From NCBI RefSeq assembly GCF_023156235.1, contig NZ_JAKZAI010000015.1, positions 1 through 64,000 on the forward strand: a stretch of DNA of 64,000 nucleotides, in the 5' to 3' direction. The DNA comes from Marinobacter goseongensis (GTDB taxonomy: Bacteria; Pseudomonadota; Gammaproteobacteria; Pseudomonadales; Oleiphilaceae). Under the pieces are notes generated by a model. It worked only from the letters and a program-made list of their open reading frames with translations, was not told the DNA's origin and searched no databases. The position numbers were made by a program, and so were the translations under genes. This document shows, in pieces, positions 46,756 to 56,043 of this stretch (positions within the stretch are counted from its first letter, which is position 1; the number at the start of each line of letters is the position of its first letter).

Positions 46756-47046
46756 ATGACCTATGAAGAACTGATCGAACGGCTGGACCCGACGGTTTAC
46801 GCCAACCTGCGGCGTTCACTCGAGCTCGGCAAGTGGCCCGACGGCCGCAAGCTGACCCCCGAGCAGCGGGAGATCAGTCTGGAGGCGGTGATTTATTACG
46901 AGAACCTCCACAACATTCCCGAAACTGAGCGCACCGGCTACCTGGACCGCGGCCGCAAAGCCGGAACGGCCTGTGACCCGTCGGTGAAACAGAGCTCGAG
47001 TCAGGCCGCGGTGGATCCGTCACAGTTCGTTGAGGTCAAATCTTGA
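46756..47046 (+). CDS. yeaC: YeaC-like DUF1315 protein
   Basis: A 96-residue protein of the DUF1315/YeaC family, with the conserved pattern LDPTVYANLRRSLELGKWPDGRKLTPEQ matching E. coli YeaC's start. The function is unknown. AGGAGG lies just before ATG 46756. A possible -10 (TATAAT, 46721-46726) lies upstream but without a good -35. It overlaps the next gene by 4 bases (TTGA), so the pair is co-translated. The nearby Fur box may regulate it. Confidence 0.82.
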   Translation: MTYEELIERLDPTVYANLRRSLELGKWPDGRKLTPEQREISLEAVIYYENLHNIPETERTGYLDRGRKAGTACDPSVKQSSSQAAVDPSQFVEVKS

Positions 47047-47885
47047 GCCCACTGGTGGATGTCAGTGGCCGGTTGCGGAAAATGCCTGCAGAGGCGGGTA
47101 AACCGGTGGATTACGTGGTCCGCGTTGGAGATACCCGGGTTCCGCTCAACGAGTTGATTGGCCACCCGGTGCAGATCGATTATGACGGTGTCATTCGCTG
47201 TATCCACTGTGACCGCAAGACTAAGAAGAGTTTCAGTCAGGGCTACTGCTATCCCTGCTTCCGGAAACTGGCGGCTTGCGACACCTGTATCATGAGTCCG
47301 GAGAAGTGCCACTACCATGAGGACACCTGTCGTGAGCCCGAATGGGGCGAGACCCATTGTATGGTGGAACATGTGGTCTATCTGGCAAACTCGTCAGGAT
47401 TGAAAGTTGGGATTACCCGCGGCTCCCAGGTGCCCACCCGATGGATCGACCAGGGCGCGGTGGATGCCATTCCGATGCTGAGGGTCGCCACGCGGCAACT
47501 GGCGGGATTTGTTGAGGTCGCCTGCAAACAGCATGTGGCAGACCGCACCAACTGGCGCGCCATGCTCAAAGGCGACGTCGCCGATCTGGACCTGGCCGCA
47601 GAGCGTGAACGTCTGCTGGCGCTGATTGTCGATGATCTGGCGCAGTTGAGAGCGGCCCACGGCGAGGATGCCTTGCGGACAACAGACGAGCCGGCACTGG
47701 GTCTCAGTTACCCGGTTGAGGTCTGGCCGCAGAAGATCAAAACCCATAATCTCGACAAGGCGCCGTCGGCAGAAGGCGTTCTTGAGGGGATCAAGGGGCA
47801 GTACCTGATGCTCGATACCGGTGTGATCAATATCCGCAAGTACACCGGCTACGACGTGCGCTTCCGGGTATTTCCCAAGTCCTGA
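47043..47885 (+). CDS. DUF2797 protein with zinc motifs and GIY-YIG-like region
   Basis: A 280-residue conserved protein of the DUF2797 family. The first third has paired cysteines (CIHCDRKTKK, YCYPCFRKLAACDTCIMSPEKCHYH), likely one or two zinc sites. The middle contains VYLANSSGLKVGITRGSQVPTRWIDQGA, which resembles the GIY-YIG nuclease core (VYL...YKIGxTxNxxxR). This resemblance is my inference, not an established assignment. The start is TTG 47043, overlapping the yeaC stop, after GAGGTC. No nuclease function is asserted. Confidence 0.72.
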   Translation: MSPLVDVSGRLRKMPAEAGKPVDYVVRVGDTRVPLNELIGHPVQIDYDGVIRCIHCDRKTKKSFSQGYCYPCFRKLAACDTCIMSPEKCHYHEDTCREPEWGETHCMVEHVVYLANSSGLKVGITRGSQVPTRWIDQGAVDAIPMLRVATRQLAGFVEVACKQHVADRTNWRAMLKGDVADLDLAAERERLLALIVDDLAQLRAAHGEDALRTTDEPALGLSYPVEVWPQKIKTHNLDKAPSAEGVLEGIKGQYLMLDTGVINIRKYTGYDVRFRVFPKS

Positions 47886-47957
47886 CCCCCGTCACTACCG
47901 ATTGGGCGAGAGCATCGTGTATCCGTGCCGCCCGCAACGAATTTCTGGAGACAGCGA

Positions 47958-50600
47958 ATGCGTACCAGCCAGCCACAGACCATTTATCTGAACGACTATC
48001 GCGTGCCGGCCTTTCTGGTGGACCACGTCGACCTCCGCTTCGAGCTGTTCGAGGACGGTGCCCGCGTGCACAGCGTGTTGTCCCTGCGACGTAACCCGGA
48101 CTCGGGTGACCGCTCGGGCGCGCTTGAGCTGGATGGTGACAGCTTGAGGCTGGAATCCGTGGCCCTCAACGGCACCCCCCTGAGCGCCGGGCAATACGAG
48201 GATCTCGGTGATCGGTTGGTGGTGGCAGGCGTCCCGGAGGCGTTCGAGCTGGCGGTGGTGACCTGGATCGAGCCCCAGAACAACACCCGTCTTGAGGGGC
48301 TGTACAAGTCGTCCGGTATGTTCTGCACCCAGTGTGAGGCCGAGGGATTTCGTTGCATTACCTATTTTCCGGACCGGCCCGATGTGATGGCCCGCTTCCG
48401 CACGCGGATTGAGGCCGACAAGACCGCCTATCCGATTTTGCTCTCGAACGGCAATGACACCGAGCAGGGGGATCTGGCCGACGGTCGTCATTATGTGACC
48501 TGGGAAGATCCGTTCCCGAAACCCTGCTATCTGTTTGCCCTGGTGGCCGGCAATCTGGTGGAAAAGCGCGACACTTTCACCACCGTATCGGATCGGGCTA
48601 TTGACCTGCGCATGTACGTAGAGCCCCGCAACGCCGAGAAATGCGACTACGCGATGGATTCCCTGAAGCGCTCCATGCGTTGGGATGAGCAGGTCTATGG
48701 ACGTGAGTACGATCTGGACATTTTCATGATCGTTGCCGTGGATGACTTCAATATGGGGGCGATGGAGAATAAGGGGCTGAATATTTTCAACTCCTCCTGC
48801 GTGCTGGCCAGCCAGGACACTGCAACCGATCTGGCGTTCCAGCGCATCGAGGCAATCGTCGCTCATGAGTATTTCCACAACTGGTCCGGCAACCGGGTGA
48901 CCTGTCGCGACTGGTTTCAGCTCAGTCTGAAAGAAGGTTTCACTGTATTTCGGGATTCCCAGTTCTCCTCCGACATGGGGTCGCCCACCGTCAAGCGCAT
49001 CGAGGATGTTACGCTGCTCAGAACGGCTCAGTTCGCCGAGGATGGCGGTCCCATGGCGCATCCGGTGCGTCCCGCCTCCTATATGGAGATTTCCAACTTC
49101 TACACGCTGACGATCTATGAGAAAGGCGCGGAAGTGGTGCGCATGATCCACACCCTGTTGGGGCCGGACCTGTTCCGTAAGGGCAGTGATCTCTATTTTG
49201 ACCGGCATGACGGCCAGGCCGTCACCACCGACGATTTTGTGACAGCGATGGAGGACGCCAGTGGGCGTGATCTCTCCCAGTTCCGATTGTGGTATGAACA
49301 GGCCGGCACACCCGTACTTGACGTCAGTGACCATTACGACGACGAGGGCGGTACCTACAGCCTGACCATCACGCAGAACATTCCCGACACCCCGGGGCAG
49401 AAAGGCAAGAAGCCCCAGCACATACCTTTTGCCCTCGGACTGCTCGACAGCCAGGGCGGGGACATGGCGCTGAATCTGGCCGGTGAGGGCGGTGAGGCTC
49501 CGGCGGAACGGGTGCTGGATCTGACAGAAGCCAGCCACACGTTCGAATTCACCGGCGTTTCAGAGCGCCCGGTGCCCTCGTTGCTGCGACAGTTTTCCGC
49601 ACCGGTGCGGGTTGTCTACCCCTGGACCCGGGAGCAATTGCTGTTCCTGATGAGCCACGATACGGACGGGTTCAATCGCTGGGATGCCGGTCAGCGGCTG
49701 GCGGTTGACGTAATCCAGTCATTGGTTGGGGCTCCCGCCGATGCGGAGATAGAGCCCAGGCTGGCAGCCGCTTATCGCCAGCTGCTGTCGGATGAATCTC
49801 TGGATCAGGCGTTGGTAGCCAAGATGATGCAGCTGCCGTCAGAGGCCTATCTGATCGAACTGGCAAACAGTCCGGACGTGCAGGCCATTCACCAGGCGCG
49901 GGAGCGCGTGCTCGGCCATTTGGCTGGCGCACTGCGGCCGGATTTGCTCAACTGTTATCAGCGGCACGGCGCCAAAGGCGACTACGGTCTGTCTCCGCAA
50001 GAGGTTGCCGGTCGCAGCCTTCGCAATACCGCGTTGGCGTGGCTGCTTCATATTGACGACAAAGAGGGGCGGGACCTGGCCATCCGGCAGTTCGGTGAAG
50101 CAGATAATATGACCGACCGGCTCGGTGCGCTGCGCGCGCTGGTGAATTCAGGCTTTGTCAGTGAGCGTGAGCAGGCCCTGGAACAGTTCTATCAGCGCTA
50201 TTCAGAGGATCCGCAGGTGGTGGAGCAGTGGTTCTCAGTGCAGGCCTCGAATCCAGCTACCGGCAACCTCGAGCAGATTCGTCAGCTGATGACTCACGAC
50301 GCGTTTGACTGGAAAAACCCCAATAAGGTTCGCTCGGTGATTGGCGTGTTTGCCGGCCAGAACCTCGCGTCGTTCCATGCCGCTGACGGTTCCGGCTATC
50401 GGTTCCTGGCGGAACAGGTGACGCGTCTTGATGACAGCAACCCGCAGATCGCCGCTCGTCTGGTTTCTCCGCTGACTCGCTGGAGGAAGTTCGCACCGGT
50501 TCACGGCGACCAGATGAAAACAGCGCTGGAGCTGATCCGCGACAAAACCGGCCTCTCACGTGACGTCTATGAGGTGGTTCACAAGAGTCTGGCGGGCTGA
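47958..50600 (+). CDS. pepN: Aminopeptidase N (M1 family)
   Basis: An 880-residue broad-specificity zinc aminopeptidase. It has GAMENKGLNIF (substrate N-terminus recognition) and the zinc motif AHEYFHNW with the downstream glutamate in LKEGFTVFRD, all about residues 260-325. Four domains fit PepN (E. coli 870 residues). The start ATG 47958 follows TGGAGACAG; a start 11 codons upstream is less likely. It is a stand-alone cytosolic enzyme for peptide turnover. Confidence 0.96.
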   Translation: MRTSQPQTIYLNDYRVPAFLVDHVDLRFELFEDGARVHSVLSLRRNPDSGDRSGALELDGDSLRLESVALNGTPLSAGQYEDLGDRLVVAGVPEAFELAVVTWIEPQNNTRLEGLYKSSGMFCTQCEAEGFRCITYFPDRPDVMARFRTRIEADKTAYPILLSNGNDTEQGDLADGRHYVTWEDPFPKPCYLFALVAGNLVEKRDTFTTVSDRAIDLRMYVEPRNAEKCDYAMDSLKRSMRWDEQVYGREYDLDIFMIVAVDDFNMGAMENKGLNIFNSSCVLASQDTATDLAFQRIEAIVAHEYFHNWSGNRVTCRDWFQLSLKEGFTVFRDSQFSSDMGSPTVKRIEDVTLLRTAQFAEDGGPMAHPVRPASYMEISNFYTLTIYEKGAEVVRMIHTLLGPDLFRKGSDLYFDRHDGQAVTTDDFVTAMEDASGRDLSQFRLWYEQAGTPVLDVSDHYDDEGGTYSLTITQNIPDTPGQKGKKPQHIPFALGLLDSQGGDMALNLAGEGGEAPAERVLDLTEASHTFEFTGVSERPVPSLLRQFSAPVRVVYPWTREQLLFLMSHDTDGFNRWDAGQRLAVDVIQSLVGAPADAEIEPRLAAAYRQLLSDESLDQALVAKMMQLPSEAYLIELANSPDVQAIHQARERVLGHLAGALRPDLLNCYQRHGAKGDYGLSPQEVAGRSLRNTALAWLLHIDDKEGRDLAIRQFGEADNMTDRLGALRALVNSGFVSEREQALEQFYQRYSEDPQVVEQWFSVQASNPATGNLEQIRQLMTHDAFDWKNPNKVRSVIGVFAGQNLASFHAADGSGYRFLAEQVTRLDDSNPQIAARLVSPLTRWRKFAPVHGDQMKTALELIRDKTGLSRDVYEVVHKSLAG

Positions 50601-50702
50601 GGGAGCAACCCGGATACAAAATCGCACTTTCGGTCGATAGACAATATTGGCCAATCGTCTACTCTGTGAAATAGTCGGTAAACCATGGAACGACAATAAA
50701 AA

Positions 50703-50718
50703 GGTCCTTCGAAGGGCC
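50703..50718. repeat. Hairpin between pepN and the DUF1329 gene
   Basis: GGTCCTTCGAAGGGCC is a 16-base near-palindrome with one G-U type pair. On the minus strand it is followed by TTTTTATT, so it can act as a terminator leftwards, but no minus-strand gene is to its right. On the plus strand no U-run follows, so it does not clearly end pepN. It sits 25 bases upstream of the DUF1329 start. Confidence 0.45.
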
Positions 50719-50742
50719 TCCAGACGGAATTAAGGTTTTAAA

Positions 50743-52131
50743 ATGAGATATAACAAGAACTTCATTTTGGGCAGTCTGTTTGCATTTTCAGTGGCCTCGT
50801 CTCCCGCCATGGCCGCAGTCTCCTCCGCCGAAGCTTCGCGGCTGGGGCAGGATCTGACCCCCTTCGGCTCTGTCAAGGCGGGCAACGACGCCGGGACGAT
50901 TCCGGCGTGGGACGGTGGCCTGACGACGCCGCCGTCCGGTTACGACGGCAGCGGCCAACACCACATCAATCCGTTCCCCGAAGACGAAGTTCTGTTTACC
51001 ATCAATGCTGCCAACGTGGATCAGTACAGCGAATTCCTGACTGACGGCGTGAGAGCGTTGATTGACACCTATCCCACAACGTTCAACATCCCGGTTTATA
51101 AAAGCCGTCGCACGCACGCGGTGCCGGACTGGGTTGCGGGGAATACCCGTGAAAACGCGGTCAACGCCGAGATCGTAGGCCGTGGTGAGGGCCTTGACGG
51201 GGCCTTCGGTGGCTACCCGTTCCCGATCCTGCACGGCGGAAATGAAGAAAAGGCGTGGCAGGCTATCTGGAATCATCTCACCCGCTGGCGCGGCGTGAAC
51301 GTGACCCGTCGGTCCAGTGAGGTCGCTGTTCAGACCGACGGCGATTATTCGCTGGTAACCTCTCAGCAGGAAGCTTTTTTCAACTTCTACAATCCGGAAG
51401 GCAGCGAAAAGGATCTGGACAACGTCATATTCTATTACCTGTCGTTTACCCAGTCGCCGCCACGTCTGGCCGGCGGTGCCATCCTGATTCACGAAACCCT
51501 GAACCAGATCATCAATCCCCGTAACGGCTGGGGCTACAATGCCGGCCAGCGTCGGGTGCGTCGTGCGCCGAACCTTGGTTACGATTCGCCGATTGCTGCC
51601 GCCGATAATCTGCGTACGGCAGATGACACCGATATTTTCAACGGAGCTCTCGACCGCTACAACTGGGACTATGAGGGCATGCGGGAACTGTACATTCCGT
51701 ACAATAACTACCGTATCGGTGAAAAAGGTACTTCATATTCCGAGATTCTCGGTATCTCCCACGTCAACCCGGACCTGACCCGCTGGGAGCTGCATCGCGT
51801 TCACGTTGTGGAAGCGACGCTCAAAGACGGGGAACGTCACATCTACGGCAAGCGTCGTTTCTACATCGACGCAGACAGCTGGAATATCGTTCTGGTCGAT
51901 CAGTACGACGGTCGCGGCGAACTATGGCGCGTCACCATGGGCCTGCCAAAGAACTATTATGAACTGCCGGGCGTCTGGACGGTACTGGATGTGTACCATG
52001 ACCTGCAGGCACGCCGTTACCATGTCTTGGGTCTTGATACCGAAGAGCCCAACACCCGGGTTTTTACAGACGAGACCCCCAACAAACGCTACTTCTCGCC
52101 GGCGTCCCTGCGCCGTCGGAGTGTTCGCTGA
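50743..52131 (+). CDS. DUF1329 envelope protein
   Basis: A 462-residue DUF1329 protein with a clear N-terminal signal peptide (residues 1-24, FILGSLFAFSVASSPAMAA). Family motifs such as GTIPAWDGGLTTPPSGYDGSG and RRVRRAPNLGYDSP are present. The fold is related to lipoprotein carriers (LolA/LolB-like beta half-barrels), which suggests binding a hydrophobic molecule in the envelope. The role is not known. It is the first gene of a set with the YCF48/BNR protein and the MMPL transporter, a set also seen in other gammaproteobacteria. Confidence 0.85.
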   Translation: MRYNKNFILGSLFAFSVASSPAMAAVSSAEASRLGQDLTPFGSVKAGNDAGTIPAWDGGLTTPPSGYDGSGQHHINPFPEDEVLFTINAANVDQYSEFLTDGVRALIDTYPTTFNIPVYKSRRTHAVPDWVAGNTRENAVNAEIVGRGEGLDGAFGGYPFPILHGGNEEKAWQAIWNHLTRWRGVNVTRRSSEVAVQTDGDYSLVTSQQEAFFNFYNPEGSEKDLDNVIFYYLSFTQSPPRLAGGAILIHETLNQIINPRNGWGYNAGQRRVRRAPNLGYDSPIAAADNLRTADDTDIFNGALDRYNWDYEGMRELYIPYNNYRIGEKGTSYSEILGISHVNPDLTRWELHRVHVVEATLKDGERHIYGKRRFYIDADSWNIVLVDQYDGRGELWRVTMGLPKNYYELPGVWTVLDVYHDLQARRYHVLGLDTEEPNTRVFTDETPNKRYFSPASLRRRSVR

Positions 52132-52185
52132 GGCAATCTTGCCCCGCGGACAATGTCCTCGCCCAAAGGGCGTGGCGAACCGATC

Positions 52186-52211
52186 TGCCGGTAACCGAAA
52201 GGTTGCCGGCA
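52186..52211 (+). repeat. GAAA-tetraloop hairpin between DUF1329 and YCF48 genes
   Basis: TGCCGG (52186-52191), AACC, GAAA loop, GGTT and CCGGCA (52206-52211) form a nested stem with a GNRA tetraloop and single bulges. No U-run follows, so it may protect or attenuate the mRNA between cotranscribed genes rather than terminate. Confidence 0.55.
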
Positions 52212-52279
52212 TGTTTATGAAGCTGGCCGGTTTCCGGCACCAGAGAGACACTGTCCAAAACAACATATAGGCAATCTGA

Positions 52280-53428
52280 ATGGCTACAAGGTTGATGTGC
52301 AAGACTCTGGGTGCGGCGTGTCTTGGAGTATCCATGGCATTGTCCGCCCCCTCGGTGTTTGCGCTTGCAGATATCATCGAAACCCCATCCCGGCCGACGC
52401 TGCTGGCACCGGAATCACTGCTCAACGATGTGACCAGGGCCGGTGACCGGCTGGTGGCCACCGGAGAGCGGGGCCACATCATTTTTTCCGATGATGAAGG
52501 TCAGACCTGGGTGCAGGGGCAGGTTCCCGTATCAGTCACCATGACTGGCATCGACTTCGGCACAGATGAGCACGGCTGGGCCGTCGGCCACAGTGGTGTG
52601 GTGCTGCACTCTTCCGACCAGGGGAAAACCTGGGAGCTGCAACTCACTGGTATTGAGGCTGCCGAGCTTGCGATCGAAAGCAAGCAGCAACAGATTGCCG
52701 AGATGGAAGAGCGGATCGAAGAGGCGCCTGAGGAAGAGAAGGGCGATCTTGAGTGGGCGCTGGACGACCTCTTCTTTGCGGTCGAAAACATGGAAGCCGA
52801 TCTGGATATTGGTCCGGTGAATCCGTTTCTGGATGTCTGGTTCGAGGACGACAGCCACGGATTTGTGATCGGTGCCTACGGCATGATCCTGCGCACCACT
52901 GACGGTGGCGAGAGCTGGCAGGACATGTCGGCTGAGATCGAGAACGATCAGAACTTCCACCTGAACAGCATTACGCAGATTACCGGCGGTGCACTGGTTA
53001 TCGTGGGCGAAGCTGGCCAGATTCATGTCTCGACAGATGGCGGGGACACCTGGGAGCGTCGCGAGAGCCCTTATCCAGGCTCCCTGTTCGGTGTCATCGG
53101 AACCGGCCAGGTGAACGAGGTTCTTGCCTTCGGACTGCGTGGCAACATGATGCGTTCTACCGATCTGGGGCGGTCCTGGAACATGATCACCAACGAGGCT
53201 GGCGCAACATTGATGAGTGGCTCTGTGGCCGAAGACGGGCGCATTACGCTAGTGGGTAACGGTGGCGTTGTGCTGATGAGTACGAACGGCGGCGAATCGT
53301 TTCGCCCGTATTTCCGCAATGATCGGGAAAGCGTGATGGGTGTGGTTCCGACATCTGGGACAGACCTGCTCCTGGTTGGTGAAGGTGGGGTCAAATTCAC
53401 CGATGCCCGTGGCAAGAACCTTCAATAA
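52280..53428 (+). CDS. YCF48/BNR-repeat periplasmic protein
   Basis: A 382-residue protein with a signal peptide (residues about 1-29, ending APSVFA) and a beta-propeller of the YCF48/HCF136 type. Six BNR/Asp-box-like motifs are visible: SDDEGQTW, SSDQGKTW, TTDGGESW, STDGGDTW, STDLGRSW and STNGGESF. A charged helical insert (about 130-175, AAELAIESKQQQIAEMEER) interrupts the propeller. No catalytic residues of sialidases are evident. It likely works with the DUF1329 protein and the RND transporter. Confidence 0.85.
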   Translation: MATRLMCKTLGAACLGVSMALSAPSVFALADIIETPSRPTLLAPESLLNDVTRAGDRLVATGERGHIIFSDDEGQTWVQGQVPVSVTMTGIDFGTDEHGWAVGHSGVVLHSSDQGKTWELQLTGIEAAELAIESKQQQIAEMEERIEEAPEEEKGDLEWALDDLFFAVENMEADLDIGPVNPFLDVWFEDDSHGFVIGAYGMILRTTDGGESWQDMSAEIENDQNFHLNSITQITGGALVIVGEAGQIHVSTDGGDTWERRESPYPGSLFGVIGTGQVNEVLAFGLRGNMMRSTDLGRSWNMITNEAGATLMSGSVAEDGRITLVGNGGVVLMSTNGGESFRPYFRNDRESVMGVVPTSGTDLLLVGEGGVKFTDARGKNLQ

Positions 53429-53474
53429 CGCCCTGATGCGGCAACAACAGAACGGATAATAGAGGGGCTTTTGA

Positions 53475-55859
53475 ATGTCGAACCCGAAGCACGACAAGGG
53501 CGAACATTACCTGACGACACCGAAGGCGGAGCCGTTCCTGGAACGTCTGATCTTCAACAATCGGGCCATCATCCTGATTGCGTTTTTTATACTGACACTG
53601 TTTCTTGGCTATAACGCCATCAAGATTCAGCCGGATGCCAGTTTTGAGCGGATGATTCCGCTTGAGCATCCATACATTGTGAACATGCTCGAACACAGAA
53701 ATGATCTGGAGAACCTGGGCAACTTTGTGCGAATTGCGGTGGAGGTCAAGGAAGGCGACATTTTCACCGAAGAGTATATGGAAACCCTGAAGCAGATCAC
53801 CGACGAGGTTTTCTACCTTAGCGGCGTTGATCGTTCCGGACTCAAATCGCTGTGGACCGCCAACGTCCGCTGGGTAGAGGTCACAGAGCAGGGGTTCCAG
53901 GGCGGTACCGTCATTCCGGATAACTATGACGGTTCCCGGGAAAGCCTGGAGGCTTTGCGCCAGAACGTGCTGCGCTCCAACGAAGTCGGTCGCCTGATTT
54001 CGGACAATTTCCGCTCGACCATCGTGTACGCACCGCTGTACGAGAACAATCCGGACACGGGTGAGCCGCTGGATTACGGCGAGTTTTCCCGCCAGCTTGA
54101 GGAAAAAATCCGCCAGAAGTACGGCGCCGACAACCCCAACATCGAAATTCACATTGTCGGGTTTGCCAAGAAAGTGGGTGACCTGATTGAAGGTATCGGC
54201 TCCATTGCTTACTTCGCCGGTATCACCATCCTGCTGACCACGCTCTTGCTGTTCTGGTATTCCCGCTGCATCGCCGGCACGCTGGTCCCGGTGTTCTCTT
54301 CGATCATCGCGGTGTTCTGGCAGTTGGGTATACTCAAACTGCTCGGCTACGGTCTGGATCCGTATTCGGTATTGGTTCCCTTTCTGGTCTTCGCCATCGG
54401 TATCAGTCACGGCGTTCAGATAGTGAACGCCATGGCGTCCGAGGCGGCCAAGGGTTTCGATCCGATCACTGCCGCCAGGCTTGCGTTCCGGGCGCTGTAC
54501 ATTCCGGGTATGCTCGCTCTGATTTCCGATGCCTTCGGCTTCCTCACGCTGCTGTACATCGAGATTGACGTGATCAAGGATCTCGCCGTTGCAGCTGGCC
54601 TGGGTGTGGCCATTGTGATCATCACCAATCTGGTTCTGCACCCGCTGATCATGTCCTACATCGGGATCACCAAGGGTGGTATCCGTAACGTTCAGAACCG
54701 CGGCGAGAAACAGGATCGCAAGTGGCGTGTTATGTCTTACTTCGCCCATCCGGGCGTGGCACCTATCTCCCTGCTGATTGCCGTTATCGGCCTTGGGCTG
54801 GGCCTGTATTACAAGCAGGGCCTCAAGGTAGGCGATCTGGATCAGGGTGCACCCGAGCTGAGGGCGGACTCCCGTTACAATCTGGATAACGCTTACATCA
54901 TCGATAACTACTCGACCAGCGCCGATGTCATGGTCGTTATGGTCAAGACGCCTGAAGAGCAGTGCACCCAGTACAACGTGCTGAGGGCCATGGACAATCT
55001 GCAATGGGAATTGCAGAACACCCCGGGCGTCCAGTCGACGGCATCGCTGGCGGATGTTTCCAAGATTGTGACCAAGGCGCTCAACGAGGGCAGCTGGAAG
55101 TGGTATGAAATTTCCCGCAACCAGACCATCATCAACGCGTCTATCCGTGAAGCTCCGGCCGGGCTGATCAACACCAACTGCGATCTGACGCCGGTGCTGG
55201 TGTTCCTCGAGGACCACAAGGCGGAAACCCTGCAGACCGTCGTTGAGCGTGTCGAGGAATTTGCCCAGGCCAACAGCAACGAGGAGCACACCTTCAAGCT
55301 GGCAGCCGGTAACGCGGGTGTTGAGGCGGCGACGAACGAAGTCATCTCCAGCGCGAAGAACATGATGCTGATCTTCGTGTACAGCGTGGTGAGCTTCCTG
55401 TGCTTCCTGACATTCCGCTCGATCCGGGCGGTGCTGTGTATCGTGGTGCCCCTGGGCCTGACCTCCATTCTTTGTGAGGCGATCATGGCGGTGTCCGGTA
55501 TCGGCATCAAGGTGGCGACGCTACCGGTAATTGCGCTGGGCGTGGGTATCGGTGTCGACTACGGCATCTACATCTACAGCAAGTTGGAGAAGTTCCTGCT
55601 GGAAGGCAAGACGCTTCAGGATGCCTACTTCGAGACGCTGCGTTCCACCGGTAAGGCGGTCATCTTTACCGGCGTGACTCTCGGTCTTGGTGTGGTGACC
55701 TGGATCTTCTCACCCATCAAGTTCCAGGCAGACATGGGCTTCCTGTTGTTCTTTATGTTCCTGTGGAACATGATCGGAGCCATCTGGCTGCTACCGGCCC
55801 TGGCGCGCTTCCTGCTGCGCCCGGATCGCATGTTGGCGAAGGCGCGCGCATCGAAATAA
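53475..55859 (+). CDS. MMPL/RND-family lipid or hydrophobic-substrate transporter
   Basis: A 794-residue transporter with two halves, each having one N-terminal helix, a periplasmic domain and a five-helix MMPL bundle. The motifs GISHGVQIVNAMASEAAKG and GVGIGVDYGIYIYSKL are the acidic/aromatic RND-MMPL relay segments. The periplasmic domain begins about residue 50 (NAIKIQPDASFERMIPLEHP). Such proteins export lipids or hydrophobic compounds; the substrate is unknown here. It completes the DUF1329-YCF48-MMPL set and is followed by a strong terminator. Confidence 0.88.
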   Translation: MSNPKHDKGEHYLTTPKAEPFLERLIFNNRAIILIAFFILTLFLGYNAIKIQPDASFERMIPLEHPYIVNMLEHRNDLENLGNFVRIAVEVKEGDIFTEEYMETLKQITDEVFYLSGVDRSGLKSLWTANVRWVEVTEQGFQGGTVIPDNYDGSRESLEALRQNVLRSNEVGRLISDNFRSTIVYAPLYENNPDTGEPLDYGEFSRQLEEKIRQKYGADNPNIEIHIVGFAKKVGDLIEGIGSIAYFAGITILLTTLLLFWYSRCIAGTLVPVFSSIIAVFWQLGILKLLGYGLDPYSVLVPFLVFAIGISHGVQIVNAMASEAAKGFDPITAARLAFRALYIPGMLALISDAFGFLTLLYIEIDVIKDLAVAAGLGVAIVIITNLVLHPLIMSYIGITKGGIRNVQNRGEKQDRKWRVMSYFAHPGVAPISLLIAVIGLGLGLYYKQGLKVGDLDQGAPELRADSRYNLDNAYIIDNYSTSADVMVVMVKTPEEQCTQYNVLRAMDNLQWELQNTPGVQSTASLADVSKIVTKALNEGSWKWYEISRNQTIINASIREAPAGLINTNCDLTPVLVFLEDHKAETLQTVVERVEEFAQANSNEEHTFKLAAGNAGVEAATNEVISSAKNMMLIFVYSVVSFLCFLTFRSIRAVLCIVVPLGLTSILCEAIMAVSGIGIKVATLPVIALGVGIGVDYGIYIYSKLEKFLLEGKTLQDAYFETLRSTGKAVIFTGVTLGLGVVTWIFSPIKFQADMGFLLFFMFLWNMIGAIWLLPALARFLLRPDRMLAKARASK

Positions 55860-55876
55860 GCGTTGCCTGAACCACC

Positions 55877-55903
55877 AAAAAAGCCCGCTTTGCGGGCTTT
55901 TTT
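55877..55903. terminator. Bidirectional terminator after the MMPL gene
   Basis: GCCCGC-TTT-GCGGGC (55883-55897) with six Ts after and six As before, so it works in both directions. Confidence 0.92.
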
Positions 55904-56043
55904 GGTTCCTGCTCAACCGGTTAGGCAGCTAATGCATCCTTTATTTATCATCCGATGTGGTCTATGTTTCAATTCGAACCGGTAGTTTGTCCGCGATCGA
56001 CCGTGGGCAATAAATGATAACGATGAGAAAAAAGGAAGATCCC

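Noticed and set aside
56014..56043. Ten-codon upstream extension of the TAXI binding protein and a Fur-like ATGATAACGATGAG sequence there
   Set aside because: The extension spoils the signal peptide and lacks spacing to a ribosome site, and the Fur-like sequence is only a half site.
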